The notes beneath the pieces were generated by a model that saw only the letters and a program-made list of their open reading frames with translations, was not told the origin of the DNA and made no database searches. This document shows, piece by piece, positions 43,882 to 54,579 of a stretch of 64,000 bases of DNA (the first letter of the stretch is position 1; every line of letters begins with the position of its first letter). Origin of the DNA: Prochlorococcus sp. MIT 1341 (GTDB taxonomy: Bacteria; Cyanobacteriota; Cyanobacteriia; PCC-6307; Cyanobiaceae); the NCBI RefSeq assembly GCF_034092415.1, contig NZ_CP139304.1:1720001-1784000 (forward strand). Direction: 5' to 3'. Position numbers and translations under genes: made by a program.

Positions 43882-44736
43882 ATGGACAAGTTTCTCAACC
43901 CTTTATCGGTTAAGACCGACGGTGCCACTGAGATTCACTCCAGTGCTGAAGTTGATTCTCGAGCAGAAATAGAAAGTGGCGTAATTATTGGCCCTGGTGC
44001 AGTTGTTGGGCCTGATGTGCATATTGGAGCAAATAGCAGGATTGGTCCCCATGTAGTCCTTGATGGACGGTTAACTATTGGATCTAATAATCGAATCTTT
44101 GCAGGTGCTTGCCTCGGATTAGAACCTCAAGATCTGAAATATCGTGGTGCCCCTACAGAGGTGGTTATTGGTGATGAAAACACGATTAGGGAATATGTGA
44201 CTATTAATAGGGCAACTGATGAAGGAGAACAAACAAAGATTGGCGATAGGAACTTGTTAATGGCTTATTGCCATTTAGGACATAACTGTGAGTTAGGCAA
44301 TGGCATAGTTATGTCAAATAGCATTCAAGTTGCTGGGCATGTAGTTATTGAAGATCGAGCAGTTATCGGAGGTTGCCTTGGTATACATCAATTCGTTCAT
44401 ATTGGTGGTCTTGCGATGGTGGGTGGTATGACGAGAGTTGATAGAGATGTCCCGCCTTATTGTCTTGTGGAAGGTCATCCTGGGAGACTACGAGGCCTCA
44501 ATAGAGTTGGGCTTAGGAGGAGTGGACTTGACCATATCGAGGATGGAGGAGAGCTACGTCAGCTTCAGGAGGTTTGGACTTTGTTGTTTAAGTCTGATCA
44601 TGTGATGTCAGAGGCTTTAACTCATGCGAGAAAACAACATTTGATGCCTGCGTCAAGCCATCTTTGTGATTTTGTAGAGGCTTCTATTCAAAATGGGAGA
44701 AGGGGTCCTATGCCTGCCAGTACCTCAACTCGTTAA
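43882..44736 (+). CDS. lpxA: UDP-GlcNAc O-acyltransferase
   Basis: First acylation of lipid A. The protein is a left-handed beta-helix of hexapeptide repeats ([20 protein letters not shown] and so on). It has '[20 protein letters not shown]' holding the catalytic His, and [20 protein letters not shown]. 284 aa from ATG 43882, 4 bp after the fabZ stop; a TTG 5 codons upstream would overlap fabZ. Lies between fabZ and lpxB. Confidence 0.95.
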   Translation: MDKFLNPLSVKTDGATEIHSSAEVDSRAEIESGVIIGPGAVVGPDVHIGANSRIGPHVVLDGRLTIGSNNRIFAGACLGLEPQDLKYRGAPTEVVIGDENTIREYVTINRATDEGEQTKIGDRNLLMAYCHLGHNCELGNGIVMSNSIQVAGHVVIEDRAVIGGCLGIHQFVHIGGLAMVGGMTRVDRDVPPYCLVEGHPGRLRGLNRVGLRRSGLDHIEDGGELRQLQEVWTLLFKSDHVMSEALTHARKQHLMPASSHLCDFVEASIQNGRRGPMPASTSTR

Positions 44737-45920
44737 TGGTTCGTCTTTTTGTTAGCACTGGCGAGGTTTCTGGAGATCTTCAAGGAAGTTTGTTGGTTAA
44801 GGCTCTTTTTGCGGAAGCTGAGAAACGTTCTATAAATCTTGAAGTCTTTGCACTTGGTGGTCCTCGCATGCAAGCGGCTGGAGCCCAATTAGTCGCGGAT
44901 ACTTCTTCTCTTGGGGCAATTGGCCTTTGGGAAGCTCTGCCATTTGTTTTGCCGACTTTAAGAGTTCAGTCTCTTGTGGATGAATTAATTAAGGAGAACA
45001 CTCCAGATGCGGTTATTTTGATTGATTACATGGGCCCAAATATTCGACTAGGAAATAAATTAAAAAATGATTTACCAGAAATCCCTATTAATTACTACAT
45101 AGCTCCTCAGGAATGGGCTTGGAGAGTTGGCAATGGTGGATCAACTGATTTGATTAGTTTTTCTGACAGAATTCTTGCGATTTTTCCTGAGGAAGCGGAT
45201 TTTTATTCCAAAAGAGGTGGCAAAGTTACTTGGATTGGTCACCCTATGCTCGATACAACTATTTCGCTTCCTGAAAAGAATGTCGCCAGGGAAAAGCTTG
45301 GCTTAAAAAAAGAAGATCGTTTGTTATTACTTTTGCCGGCTTCAAGGAAACAAGAGCTTCGATATTTGATGCCTGATCTCGCCAAGGCAGCAGCAACTTT
45401 GCAGAATTTTGATCAATCTCTTCAGGTCTTAGTTCTTGCTGGACAGGAATCTTTTGAGCGCCCTCTTAAACTCTGCCTAGAAAAGGCAGGTGTAAAAGCT
45501 GGAAGAGTTTTGAATGCTAAGGATTCAGATATGCTTAAACCATTCCTTTTTGCAGCAGCTGATCTTGCCTTGGGGAAGTCAGGCACTGTAAATATGGAGC
45601 TAGCCTTACAAGGGGTTCCGCAAGTTGTTGGCTATAAAGTTAGTCGAATCACGGCATTTATTGCTAAACAAATACTTGGATTTCGTGTGGACCATATATC
45701 ACCAGTCAATCTTCTACTTAACGAGCGATTGGTTCCAGAATTAGTGCAAGAAGATTTTAATTCTGATAACATTGTTTCTCTTGCTAAAGAATTGCTTGAA
45801 GAGCCTGTCTCTGTATTTGAAATGAAGGAGGGCTATAAGCGTCTTCGCAAGAAATTAGGTGAACCTCGAGTGACGGAAAGAGCAGCTGAGTTAATATTTG
45901 ATTCGATTAAAGTAAAATGA
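44736..45920 (+). CDS. lpxB: lipid A disaccharide synthase
   Basis: GT19 enzyme that joins UDP-diacyl-GlcN and lipid X. 394 aa with '[20 protein letters not shown]', [27 protein letters not shown], 'WIGHPMLD', and '[20 protein letters not shown]'. Starts in the last base of lpxA and ends inside the start of msrA, so the unit is tightly coupled. Confidence 0.96.
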   Translation: MVRLFVSTGEVSGDLQGSLLVKALFAEAEKRSINLEVFALGGPRMQAAGAQLVADTSSLGAIGLWEALPFVLPTLRVQSLVDELIKENTPDAVILIDYMGPNIRLGNKLKNDLPEIPINYYIAPQEWAWRVGNGGSTDLISFSDRILAIFPEEADFYSKRGGKVTWIGHPMLDTTISLPEKNVAREKLGLKKEDRLLLLLPASRKQELRYLMPDLAKAAATLQNFDQSLQVLVLAGQESFERPLKLCLEKAGVKAGRVLNAKDSDMLKPFLFAAADLALGKSGTVNMELALQGVPQVVGYKVSRITAFIAKQILGFRVDHISPVNLLLNERLVPELVQEDFNSDNIVSLAKELLEEPVSVFEMKEGYKRLRKKLGEPRVTERAAELIFDSIKVK

Positions 45921-46540
45921 AAAGAAATCTGATTTTTTCTGCGTCGTTAGCATTTCTTATTTGTTCATTATTAGTGTTTCCTTTAAAGTTAATGGCATCT
46001 GATCAAGAAGCGGTTTTTGCTGGCGGTTGTTTTTGGTGCCTTGAGCATGATTTAGAGGTACTTGATGGGGTTAGTTCAGTCGAGAGTGGTTATACTGGGG
46101 GGCGTTCTTTACTTCCTACGTATCGTCAGCATACTGGTCATCAGGAGGCCGTAAGAGTTAAGTTTGATCCCGAAAAAGTTAGTTATAGAAGCTTGTTGAG
46201 AAGTTTTTGGCGAAATATTGATCCATTCGATGGACAAGGACAATTCTGCGATAGAGGTGATTCATATAGGCCAATGATTTTTGTTGGCGATGACTTGCAA
46301 GCAGATCAAGCTGAGATGAGTTTCAAGTCTGCTGCGAAAGAATTAAGTACAGAAACTGATAACTTAAAGGTTAAATTGCGGCCTTTAAATAAATTTTGGA
46401 TTGCAGAGGAATACCACCAGGATTTTGCGGTTAGAAATAATCTTAAATATTCTTTTTATAGGTTTAATTGTGGTAGAGACCGAAGACTTGAAGAGGTCTG
46501 GGGCGAAGAGGCTAGAAGCAAAAACGCATGGCGCGAATAG
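45917..46540 (+). CDS. msrA: exported peptide-methionine (S)-S-oxide reductase
   Basis: Repairs oxidised methionine. The 207-aa protein has a signal peptide ([20 protein letters not shown], cleavage near LMA), then [20 protein letters not shown] with the catalytic GCFW Cys, SGYTGG and '[17 protein letters not shown]'. Export implies repair of envelope proteins, which suits its place after the outer-membrane genes (4-bp overlap with lpxB). Confidence 0.93.
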   Translation: MKRNLIFSASLAFLICSLLVFPLKLMASDQEAVFAGGCFWCLEHDLEVLDGVSSVESGYTGGRSLLPTYRQHTGHQEAVRVKFDPEKVSYRSLLRSFWRNIDPFDGQGQFCDRGDSYRPMIFVGDDLQADQAEMSFKSAAKELSTETDNLKVKLRPLNKFWIAEEYHQDFAVRNNLKYSFYRFNCGRDRRLEEVWGEEARSKNAWRE

Positions 46541-46674
46541 ATGGGCAAATATAACGAAATCCTTAAAATGGTATAGTTATTATACAAAGAGCCTGCTAAA
46601 AATGCGGGTTTTCACCCATCCCAGTAATCAGAAAAATCGCTTACCATTCCTGAGCGATTTGAGGAAGGAGATGT

Positions 46675-46887
46675 ATGTATCTGCTGACTATTAAGGATGG
46701 ACTTGTGACTAGGCATATAGGTCCATATGAGTCCCCAAAGCAAGCCTCTGACGATTTGGATAGAGTTTTGGATACATGCTCCGAAAGAGCGCATTGGCAG
46801 ATTCATGCGCTTGAGGGGCCTAAAACCCTTTCTTTTTCAGAAAGAATTGAATCGAGAGATTTTTCTATGGAAGCCATGGCCTCTTGA
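46675..46887 (+). CDS. conserved small cyanobacterial protein (70 aa)
   Basis: MYLLTIKDGLVTRHIGPYES, then 'KQASDDLDRVLDTCSERAHW' and QIHALEGPKTLS: a compact alpha/beta protein with a two-strand start and one helix. GGAAGGAG lies 6-10 bases before the ATG as a good ribosome site. Function unknown. Confidence 0.7.
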   Translation: MYLLTIKDGLVTRHIGPYESPKQASDDLDRVLDTCSERAHWQIHALEGPKTLSFSERIESRDFSMEAMAS

Positions 46888-46976
46888 TTTATAGGGAGCA
46901 TTTTTTTTAGACTTTAAATATATTTCAAGTGGGGAATTTCAATTTTTTACTTAAGTGATTTTCTAAGTAAAAGGTG

Positions 46977-48473
46977 TTAATCGTTAGTGGAATCTTTCCC
47001 GTTATTAATTAGGATCCATTTTAATAGTGTCCTTACTCCGTATCCAGTCGCACCTGCGGGATTGATTCCTTTGTCTTTGTCCGCCCAGACTGTCCCAGCT
47101 ATGTCTATGTGGGCCCAAGGTGTAGAAGCTTCAACAAACTCTTTAAGGAAAAGTGCTGCAGTTATAGAGCCTCCAGCACGTGGGCCAGTATTTTTTAGGT
47201 CAGCCAGCATTGATTTCAAGCCATCTTTATAGGAATTCTGCATTGGCATTCGCCAAAGGCCCTCCCCTGATTCGGTCGCAGCGGCTAGCAAATCATTTGC
47301 TAGTTCATCATTCTCTGACCATAGCCCAGCAACTTCGTCTCCTAGAGCTATTACACAAGCCCCTGTAAGTGTCGCTAAATCAACAATTGAATGTGGCTTT
47401 AGCTTAGATGCATAAAAAAGTGCATCTGCAAGTGTTAGCCGACCTTCTGCATCAGTATTGTTAATTTCTATTGTTTTGCCATTTGAGGCTGTGACTATGT
47501 CACCTGGGTGAACAGCTGATCCATTTATCATGTTTTCACAAGCAGCAATTATGAAATGTACTTCGACTCCAGAAGGTGCAATTTCTGCAATTGCTCTTGC
47601 AGTACCAAGAACGGCAGCACTTCCACCCATGTCAAATTTCATAAGTTCTATTTGTGCCGCGCCAACTTTCAGGTTGTAACCCCCTGAGTCAAAGGTTAGG
47701 CCTTTTCCTACAATTGCTAATTTTCGATTTATTTTCCCTTTACCTTTATAAGTTAGATGAATAAATTTTGGCTTAAGATCTGAACCTTGTGCAACAGCTA
47801 AATATGCTCCCATTCCTTCTTTTTTGCATTCTTCTTGTTCAAGAATTTTTAGTTGAAGATTAAATTCCTTAGAAAGTTGAGTAGCTTCTGTTGCCAATGC
47901 CTCAGGGCTAAGTTGGTTAGGTGGTGCTCCAACTAATTCTCGAGCAAGTTCAACACCAGCGCAAGTTGAACTTACGTTTTTAAGGCTTATCTCAGGGATA
48001 CTCTCTACTCCAATCATTTCTAATTCACTAGGGGTATTTTGTGTGTCAGTTTTACTCTTAAAGCGCTCATCTTTAAACAAACAAAGACGAACTGCTTCGG
48101 CTACAGCTTGTATTTCTTTAGCTTTGTCAATATTTCCCCAAGGGAAAAGAACTCCTATTTTTCCTTCAGTTCCTTTACTTTGTTTAACTGCAAGTGAGGT
48201 TGCTTTTCGAAAGCTTTCGATCGTGAGGCTGTTTGTTTCTCCTAGGCCAACTACAAATGTTGCTTCTTCAGAGTGCTGCTGTAAGAGATGAAAAGTCGCT
48301 ATTTGTCCTGACTTTCCAGTGAACTTTTGCTTGGTAAGATTTTTAGTTATTGAGTCTCCATATCTCTCTTCTAAAAGCTTGAAGGTTGATTTGCTTTTGT
48401 CTTCGAGGACGCCAATGATGAGAACGTCCCCATCCCAAGCTCTCAAAGCATTGGCATTAAGGGAAAACTTCAT
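46977..48473 (-). CDS. pepA: leucyl aminopeptidase
   Basis: M17 dinuclear-metal aminopeptidase of cytoplasmic peptide turnover. 498 aa with a divergent N-terminal domain and a catalytic part containing GKGLTFDSGGYNLKVGA (metal ligands), 'MKFDMGGSAAVLGTARAIAE', and NTDAEGRLTLADALFYAS, the M17 signature. Complete. Confidence 0.95.
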   Translation of the reverse strand: MKFSLNANALRAWDGDVLIIGVLEDKSKSTFKLLEERYGDSITKNLTKQKFTGKSGQIATFHLLQQHSEEATFVVGLGETNSLTIESFRKATSLAVKQSKGTEGKIGVLFPWGNIDKAKEIQAVAEAVRLCLFKDERFKSKTDTQNTPSELEMIGVESIPEISLKNVSSTCAGVELARELVGAPPNQLSPEALATEATQLSKEFNLQLKILEQEECKKEGMGAYLAVAQGSDLKPKFIHLTYKGKGKINRKLAIVGKGLTFDSGGYNLKVGAAQIELMKFDMGGSAAVLGTARAIAEIAPSGVEVHFIIAACENMINGSAVHPGDIVTASNGKTIEINNTDAEGRLTLADALFYASKLKPHSIVDLATLTGACVIALGDEVAGLWSENDELANDLLAAATESGEGLWRMPMQNSYKDGLKSMLADLKNTGPRAGGSITAALFLKEFVEASTPWAHIDIAGTVWADKDKGINPAGATGYGVRTLLKWILINNGKDSTND

Positions 48474-48514
48474 GTGGTGGTTTTGGATGGGTGGCTGGAT
48501 GCTAGCTGTGAGCC

Positions 48515-49132
48515 TTAGCTGCTTTCAGCTGTGAAAGGTGTTGACCATATGTTTCTAGTCTCTTTATTAAAGGGAGGGAGCCATTTTTTTATTAAAAGTT
48601 GCTCAAGGTTCCTTCTTTCTCTCGTAGACATTGGGACATCAGTCCAAAAACGGATACTAAGATTGAATAGGACCTTAGCCTTAGAAAGTGACTCTTTATA
48701 TGATGCAAGATAACTTTTGCAATCATGATCACTTTTCCATCTTTTTTCGGCTGCAATTGTTTCTCCTACATAAAGTAAAATCGGAGTGTTTAATTCTTTT
48801 GGAGAGTCCATTACAAGATATATCGCTGGGCCCTTGTAGGGGTCTTCTGGCAAGCGCCAGAAGCTCAATGGTAATGGAGTTAAATCTAATGGATTTAGAT
48901 TTTTTGCTGCTTTAATAAATGGATTTTCTTCTGTTGGTGGGGTTGTAAAAAGTAGCCGTTGTTCTGCTCCCTTTTCATCATTTCCTGTAAAAAGATTCTT
49001 TTGATGGTTGTGCAGACTTTTCTGCCAGGCTTTGAGAACTTCACTTGAGAGGTTTGTTCCCGTGATTGGCTTTTTCCCTATAGGAAGGGACCAAGGAGTG
49101 AAGAGCTCTCCCTGTCCGCGAGATCTTTCCAT
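48515..49132 (-). CDS. GIY-YIG-like domain protein
   Basis: A 205-aa protein. The C-terminal half reads GPAIYLVMDSPKELN and then LLYVGETIAAEKRWKSDH, matching the 'GIY...YVG' strands and following Arg of GIY-YIG nucleases. RRNLEQLLIKKWLPPFN at the end has the catalytic-type Glu and the xxPPFN element. The N-terminal half is low in conservation. A nuclease role is plausible, although the family in cyanobacteria is not described to my knowledge. It lies 40 bp upstream of pepA in the same direction. Confidence 0.65.
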   Translation of the reverse strand: MERSRGQGELFTPWSLPIGKKPITGTNLSSEVLKAWQKSLHNHQKNLFTGNDEKGAEQRLLFTTPPTEENPFIKAAKNLNPLDLTPLPLSFWRLPEDPYKGPAIYLVMDSPKELNTPILLYVGETIAAEKRWKSDHDCKSYLASYKESLSKAKVLFNLSIRFWTDVPMSTRERRNLEQLLIKKWLPPFNKETRNIWSTPFTAESS

Positions 49133-49371
49133 TTTTAGAAGCCTTTGTTAAGAAGACTTTTGGAAGGGATCGGTGCTAAATGGCTGTCCAGCAATGCTCT
49201 AGAGAGTGGTTCTAATCCTGTAGACCCTAGTTGCCTTTGAAGGTGGTTAGGGGTTTCCAATTGAAAGAACTTATGTGATTTCAGAACAAAGAGGAAATGA
49301 TTACGTTGATCCGTACTGTTGTTGTTCCTATGGCTTTTGCAGAATCAATAGGAGTCATCTTTCAGCCGTCA

Positions 49372-49698
49372 ATGGCCTTCTTTGAATCCGAAATTGTGCA
49401 GGAGGAGGCCAAGAGGCTTTTTAGTGACTACCAGGAGCTTATGAAACTTGGGTCGGATTATGGCAAGTTTGACCGCGAAGGAAAGAAGATGTTTATCCAG
49501 ACTATGGAAGGGCTAATGGAGAGATATAGGGTCTTTATGAAACGGTTTGAACTTTCAGAAGACTTCCAGGCCAAGATGACAGTAGAGCAACTTCGAACTC
49601 AGTTAGGTCAGTTTGGAGTCACTCCTGAACAGATGTTTGAGCAAATGAATACCACCTTGGATCGTATGAAGAGTCAATTGGATAGAGAGTCAGATTGA
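49372..49698 (+). CDS. DUF1825 family protein
   Basis: 108-aa all-helical protein, conserved in cyanobacteria. It begins MAFFESEIVQEEAKRLFSDY, then 'LMKLGSDYGKFDREGKKMFI' and MERYRVFMKRFELSEDFQAK, and ends in MTVEQLRTQLGQFGVTPEQM. Start at ATG 49372; a longer frame from 49297 is rejected since the family begins with MAFF. Function unknown. Confidence 0.87.
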   Translation: MAFFESEIVQEEAKRLFSDYQELMKLGSDYGKFDREGKKMFIQTMEGLMERYRVFMKRFELSEDFQAKMTVEQLRTQLGQFGVTPEQMFEQMNTTLDRMKSQLDRESD

Positions 49699-49749
49699 AC
49701 GCCAAGCTCCCTCCATTTACGATCCTTTTAGGAAGTTTTAGGTTTTGAT

Positions 49750-50997
49750 ATGTCAGACAAGATAACTTCATTGCCTTCCTGGCTGGAAAGGGGAATTGCA
49801 GATCTCTTTCCTTTAGGTGGAATTGGTGATTTGGACCAGGATCTTGCTACTCGTTTAGATGTTGGTGTAAAGAATCAAAAACCTCTCCGTATCAAGTTAG
49901 GTATCGACCCAACCTCTAATTCAATTCATTTGGGTCACAGTATCCTTTTCAGAAAGTTAAGGGCTTTTCAGGATGCTGGGCATATTGCGGTTTTAATTAT
50001 TGGAGATTTCACCGCACGAATTGGTGATCCGACAGGTAAAAGTATTACTAGAGTGCAATTGACGGCAGATGAGGTTGAAAATAATGCAGAGACTTATTTA
50101 AATCAACTTGGTTTGGGACAACCTTTAGAGAAGGCATTGTTAGATTTTGAAACCCCAGGCCGACTGGAAATACATCGAAATAGTGAATGGCTGAAAGATT
50201 TAGATCTTTCAAATGTGATTGAGTTGCTAGGTAAATCAACTGTTGGACAAATGCTTGCCAAGGAAGATTTTGCAACTCGCTATAGCTCTGGGAACCCTAT
50301 CTCATTGCATGAATTTCTTTATCCTTTACTGCAGGGATATGACTCAGTGGCTATCAAGGCTGATGTGGAGTTAGGCGGAACTGATCAGAAGTTTAATGTG
50401 GCAATGGGTAGAGATCTTCAAAGGCATTTCCATCAAAGACCTCAGTTTGGCTTGTTACTGCCAATTTTGACTGGTTTGGATGGTGTACAGAAGATGAGTA
50501 AAACCTTAGGGAATACTGTTGGTATTGATGAAGATCCAATATCAATGTATTCAAAGTTGGAAAAAGTCCCTGACAACGTTGTGAGGAGCTATCTTACGCT
50601 GCTTACAGATGTAGAGCTTGGGACACTTCCTTCAAACCCTCGCGAACTTCAAAAATTAATGGCCCTAGCGGTAACCGAAACGCGACATGGAACTCTTGCC
50701 GCAAAAGCTGCTCAAGATGATGCCGCAGCCCTAGTCTCAGGCTCACAGGATGACCAAGCAGGTGTTCCAGAGATATCGATTTCTAAGATTAAATTTCCAG
50801 TAAAAGCTTTTTATCTTCTTAGCGCGCTTGGTCTATGTGTAAGTAGTAGTGAAGCTAGACGCCAGATACAAGGTGGAGCGATACGAATTGATGGGAAAAG
50901 ATTAACTGATCCAAATTTTGAATTTATTAATAGCACTAATTTATTGGGGAAGGTTGTTCAATTAGGCAAAAAGACTTTTCGACGCTTGACTAATTAA
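49750..50997 (+). CDS. tyrS: tyrosyl-tRNA synthetase
   Basis: Class I synthetase. 415 aa: '[20 protein letters not shown]' with the HLGHS form of [12 protein letters not shown], and KMSKTLGN as the KMSKS loop. The C-terminal S4 domain (about residues 355-415, '[19 protein letters not shown]') binds tRNA. TyrZ-like long form. 27 bp before pyrF. Confidence 0.96.
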   Translation: MSDKITSLPSWLERGIADLFPLGGIGDLDQDLATRLDVGVKNQKPLRIKLGIDPTSNSIHLGHSILFRKLRAFQDAGHIAVLIIGDFTARIGDPTGKSITRVQLTADEVENNAETYLNQLGLGQPLEKALLDFETPGRLEIHRNSEWLKDLDLSNVIELLGKSTVGQMLAKEDFATRYSSGNPISLHEFLYPLLQGYDSVAIKADVELGGTDQKFNVAMGRDLQRHFHQRPQFGLLLPILTGLDGVQKMSKTLGNTVGIDEDPISMYSKLEKVPDNVVRSYLTLLTDVELGTLPSNPRELQKLMALAVTETRHGTLAAKAAQDDAAALVSGSQDDQAGVPEISISKIKFPVKAFYLLSALGLCVSSSEARRQIQGGAIRIDGKRLTDPNFEFINSTNLLGKVVQLGKKTFRRLTN

Positions 50998-51024
50998 ATT
51001 AGATCCTTCAGATTTAGTTCTATT

Positions 51025-51750
51025 TTGACTAAACATCCAGCAGATAAAATAATTCTTGCTCTTGATGGAATGAATAGAGAGCAGGCACTTTCCTTTTCAA
51101 CAATGATCCCAGATCTGCGTTGGGTGAAAGTGGGGATTGAATTGTTCCTTAGTGCAGGACCAGATGTTGTACTTGAATTAAGAGATAAGGGATTGCATAT
51201 TTTTCTTGATTTGAAGTTTCATGATATTCCTGCAACTATGTCCAATGCATGTAGAAGAGCTGCTTCTAGCGGTGTTGAACTGATTACAGTTCATGCATGT
51301 TCTGGAGCTAAGGCTCTTAAAGATTCGAAGTATGCCGCGGAACAAGGCGCCTTAGCTACGGGTTTGCCAAGTCCAAGGCTCCTTGCAGTAACAGTCTTGA
51401 CTAGTTGGGAGACTAATCGACTTCAATCAGAATTAGGAATTCACGAGTCTGTTGAATCTCGTGTAGATCGAATGGCTGAGTTGGCTTCTAAAGCTGGCTT
51501 AGGGGGATGTGTTTGCTCACCTTTAGAAGTAAGGCATTTGAGGCAAAAGTATCCCCTCCCATTTGATCTTGTAACGCCGGGTATTAGACCTTTTGGATCT
51601 AAAAATGATGATCAGTCACGGGTAACTAGTCCTTTGCAAGCTATTAAGGATGGAGCTTCTCGACTGGTAATTGGTAGGCCTATTACTCGTGCAGATGACC
51701 CTTTAGAAGCTTTTATGAAGTGTTGCGAAGAGATTGCTTTAAAGAATTAG
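51025..51750 (+). CDS. pyrF: orotidine-5'-phosphate decarboxylase
   Basis: Final step of UMP synthesis. 241 aa with '[16 protein letters not shown]', [20 protein letters not shown] and the catalytic '[20 protein letters not shown]' (DxKxHDIP) plus 'VTPGIRPFG' and [17 protein letters not shown] start. Its stop overlaps plsY, which converges on it, by 4 bp. Confidence 0.95.
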   Translation: MTKHPADKIILALDGMNREQALSFSTMIPDLRWVKVGIELFLSAGPDVVLELRDKGLHIFLDLKFHDIPATMSNACRRAASSGVELITVHACSGAKALKDSKYAAEQGALATGLPSPRLLAVTVLTSWETNRLQSELGIHESVESRVDRMAELASKAGLGGCVCSPLEVRHLRQKYPLPFDLVTPGIRPFGSKNDDQSRVTSPLQAIKDGASRLVIGRPITRADDPLEAFMKCCEEIALKN

Positions 51751-52364
51751 AATTTGCCGATTCTAGGTTCTGTTCCTTTGACTAATCTATTGAAATTACT
51801 TCTATGTCTCCAGAGAACAAATGACATTGCCATTAGACAAACGGCCATATATGCATGACTATAATGTGTAAATCTAAAGCTTATTAACATTAAAATAGGC
51901 AGGCTGATAGCAGCAACGATGCTTGACAGGGAAACTATTTTGGTTGCAAAAAATACAGCTAGAAAAACAACAAAACAACTTAATCCAACTGGCCATGAAA
52001 GGCCTAGAAGTACTCCTAAACCTGTTGCTACAGCTTTGCCACCTTGCCAATTCAGCCATATTGGCCATATGTGCCCAATTAAGGCTGAAATTCCGCCGAG
52101 GACCTCCCATCCATCTCCTTGTAGGAACATTTTTGCCAAAACAACAGCGAGAGTGCCTTTCCCAACATCTATAAGAAAAACAGCTAATGCTGGACCTTTC
52201 CCGATATGGCGAAGGACATTGGTTGCACCTGTTGAGCCCGAGCCTAGTTCTCGAAGATCAATGTTACTTAACCATTTCCCTGCTAAGTATCCACTAGGAA
52301 TTGATCCAAGTAAATAACAAAGTAGGACGACGAATGCCGAAAAGAAAAGCGAAATCAAGGTCAT
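51747..52364 (-). CDS. plsY: acyl-phosphate:glycerol-3-phosphate acyltransferase
   Basis: Membrane enzyme of the first acylation in phospholipid synthesis. 205 aa, about five spans, with the three PlsY motifs: [12 protein letters not shown], '[20 protein letters not shown]' and '[17 protein letters not shown]'. It overlaps the DUF3086 gene by 4 bp at its start, last of a five-gene run. Confidence 0.95.
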   Translation of the reverse strand: MTLISLFFSAFVVLLCYLLGSIPSGYLAGKWLSNIDLRELGSGSTGATNVLRHIGKGPALAVFLIDVGKGTLAVVLAKMFLQGDGWEVLGGISALIGHIWPIWLNWQGGKAVATGLGVLLGLSWPVGLSCFVVFLAVFFATKIVSLSSIVAAISLPILMLISFRFTHYSHAYMAVCLMAMSFVLWRHRSNFNRLVKGTEPRIGKF

Positions 52365-53371
52365 CTAAGGAACTCTTCTTCTTCTTCATAGATTTCTTCT
52401 TGACTAGCTGCAAAAGCAAGCCAAATAGGAAATTGCAATAAAGGAATTTCAACAACTTGCTCGGCTGCATCAACAATAATTAGTGGTACTTCTCCTTTCT
52501 CTTCTAGCCGATCTGCTCTTTCCACTAAGGCATCTCCACGTTCGAATAGAACTATTCCACTACTAGGCCCGAAATCTTCTCTCCCTAAGCCGAGTGCATC
52601 TTGAAGTCCTCGTCTCCATTCTCCAAGCCTTTCGGGTTGACTTGCCAGTACAAGGGTTTGGAATCGATCTCCATAAAGTTCTCCAAGGATTGAGATAACA
52701 GCAGCACCTACAAGAGTATTTCTTACTCTATTACCTCTGCTTGGTTGAGCACCTCTACCACCTTGACTAAAAAACCAATCTTCTAATAATTCATTATCTT
52801 TATTACTCAAACTTCTTCGAAGTTTCCAAGGTTCAGCATAGAAATCTGGTTGACCAAGAAATTGTTCTAGACATTCTCTTATAAGTGCTTCATCTGGTTT
52901 GAATGTCTCAGAAATTGGCATATTACTAATAGTTTCTTCTTTTTCTTCTTCAGGCTTAGAAATGTTTTGGTCTAGAGGCGAAGGTTGAACTAAAACTGGC
53001 TGAGCAACTAGCTCAAGTTTCTCAGCAGATTGAGCTAAATCTTGTAGGGCTCCAGTTAAGTACTCTTGAAATCCTTTTACTCTTCTTGCTATTGCATCAG
53101 ATTGGCCGGAAAAAGATTTGTTGATCTCTTTTTCTAGAAAAGCTTTCTTCTTGGTTAGCTCTTCGATCTCTATAAGTAAGTCTTTACGACGAGATTTAAG
53201 TTCTTTGACTGCTGTTTCTAGAAAGTCATCGAAATCAGACTTGTTTTTGATGGCTTCGCCTTCTGGAGTTGCTGTTATTGGCCTTTGATTAATTGGCGTT
53301 CCCCCCCCTTCCTGACCTAGGGTTTCTTCTGTGGAAGGTTGTTGGGAGACTGGGAGGTCTTCTTCAGGCAT
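52361..53371 (-). CDS. DUF3086 coiled-coil protein
   Basis: 336 aa. A disordered start (about 1-45), a long coiled coil (about 50-120, 'RRKDLLIEIEELTKKKAFLE') and a conserved C-terminal domain with WFFSQGGRGAQPSRGNRVRN, 'ISILGELYGDRFQTLVLASQ' and IPLLQFPIWLAFAAS. This is the cyanobacterial DUF3086 family, function unknown. Overlaps plsY, and its position with MlaE-type and plsY genes hints at a membrane-lipid role. Confidence 0.82.
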   Translation of the reverse strand: MPEEDLPVSQQPSTEETLGQEGGGTPINQRPITATPEGEAIKNKSDFDDFLETAVKELKSRRKDLLIEIEELTKKKAFLEKEINKSFSGQSDAIARRVKGFQEYLTGALQDLAQSAEKLELVAQPVLVQPSPLDQNISKPEEEKEETISNMPISETFKPDEALIRECLEQFLGQPDFYAEPWKLRRSLSNKDNELLEDWFFSQGGRGAQPSRGNRVRNTLVGAAVISILGELYGDRFQTLVLASQPERLGEWRRGLQDALGLGREDFGPSSGIVLFERGDALVERADRLEEKGEVPLIIVDAAEQVVEIPLLQFPIWLAFAASQEEIYEEEEEFLR

Positions 53372-53401
53372 TGACCTTTTAGCAGGAGGACTTGTTGTTG
53401 C

Positions 53402-53833
53402 TTAAGAGAGCGTTTGGTGTGACTTTTCAGGTTTTTCTAGAGTGCTTAGTCTTAGGCGTAATTGGTTTTGTAAGGTGTCTTTGTCAAAGAGTATTGGTAA
53501 TAGGTGAGGGCTTGCCACTTCTCGAAAATACAAGATTCCTGGCAGGCCTGGAAGTAAAAGACGCCAGGCAAGCCAATTTTCGTATGGAAACCTTCTCAAC
53601 TCTCGGCCTAGTTGCCAAACAACCATGGAGTTTGCATCAAACTCTAGTCGCAGGGTATATGTCTGAATAAGGAGGAAAAGCCCAAAAGTGGTTAAAAGTA
53701 TTGGCACCCAATGATTAATTGGAAGAATCCCTAATGATCCCCCTAGAAGGATTATTAGTAGTGGGAGTCTGGGATTTGGGGAGAGACTCACGCTGTCTTT
53801 ACTTTCGGATGATTTGTTTGTTGTTGTTGACAT
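53402..53833 (-). CDS. DUF3119 membrane protein
   Basis: 143 aa with two close spans (about residues 23-58, LLIILLGGSLGILPIN and VPILLTTFGLFLLIQT), then a PH-like beta part (TLRLEFDANSMVVWQLGREL, 'FPYENWLAWRLLLPGLPGIL'). Family of cyanobacteria and chloroplasts. Start is 1 bp inside the preceding MlaE-type gene's stop, so it is coupled to it. Confidence 0.8.
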   Translation of the reverse strand: MSTTTNKSSESKDSVSLSPNPRLPLLIILLGGSLGILPINHWVPILLTTFGLFLLIQTYTLRLEFDANSMVVWQLGRELRRFPYENWLAWRLLLPGLPGILYFREVASPHLLPILFDKDTLQNQLRLRLSTLEKPEKSHQTLS

Positions 53834-54579
53834 CAGCCAAATAGAATTTGAGTTAGAAGAACATCCATCAAAGCAACCGTGACTAGGGTCATTACAACTG
53901 CACCAGTTGTACTTGCTCCAACTTCTTTTGGCCCCCCCCTAGTGGTTAGACCCCATCCGCAAGCAAGGATTGCAATTTGGAGTCCAAATACTATGGCTTT
54001 TATAAGCATGAAGGGCAAATCGTCAGGACTAAGCCAAGTTCGAACAGAATTCCAAAAGACATCTGGTGGGATTTGATATAGATGGGTGCTACTTATTTGG
54101 CCACTCCATAAAGCAACGCTGAAAAATAAAAGACATTGCACTGGGGCCATGATGACCATTGCAATAAGCCTTGGTACGACAAGATATTCCACGGGATCGG
54201 TACGAAGCATTGTTATTGCATCGATTTGTTCAGTGACTTTCATCGTTCCAAGTTGAGCAGCATATGCAGTTGCCACCTTCCCAGTGAGCAGAGTTGCAGT
54301 GAGTAATGGTGCGATTTCACGAGCCATACCTATTGCAAGTATTCCACCAACTGTTCCTCCAGCCCCTTGCCGACTTAGTTCTGCTGCTACTTGGATGTTA
54401 AATACTGCTCCAGCTGCTACCCCAGTTATCAATACAATTAGGAAACTACCTGGCCCAGCCTCCATAAGTTGATCAGAGAGATCAATAGAATTTATACGTC
54501 CCTTTAGGGTCGCTGTAATTGCTTGGCCTCCTATAAGAAGACTGCTCCCAAGACGCCTAAGCCAACGAGGTGATTTCAT
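53833..54579 (-). CDS. MlaE/YrbE-type ABC transporter permease
   Basis: Membrane part of a phospholipid or lipid ABC transporter; the chloroplast counterpart is TGD1. 248 aa from ATG 54579 (MKSPRWLRRLGSSLLIGGQA); the longer frame overlaps the transporter upstream. Motifs: 'GAVFNIQVAAELSRQGAGGT', GMAREIAPLLTATLLTGKVA, YAAQLGTMKVTEQIDAITML and RTDPVEYLVVPRLIAM, the classic EQ-loop region. ATPase and substrate-binding partners are not in the window. Confidence 0.9.
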   Translation of the reverse strand: MKSPRWLRRLGSSLLIGGQAITATLKGRINSIDLSDQLMEAGPGSFLIVLITGVAAGAVFNIQVAAELSRQGAGGTVGGILAIGMAREIAPLLTATLLTGKVATAYAAQLGTMKVTEQIDAITMLRTDPVEYLVVPRLIAMVIMAPVQCLLFFSVALWSGQISSTHLYQIPPDVFWNSVRTWLSPDDLPFMLIKAIVFGLQIAILACGWGLTTRGGPKEVGASTTGAVVMTLVTVALMDVLLTQILFG

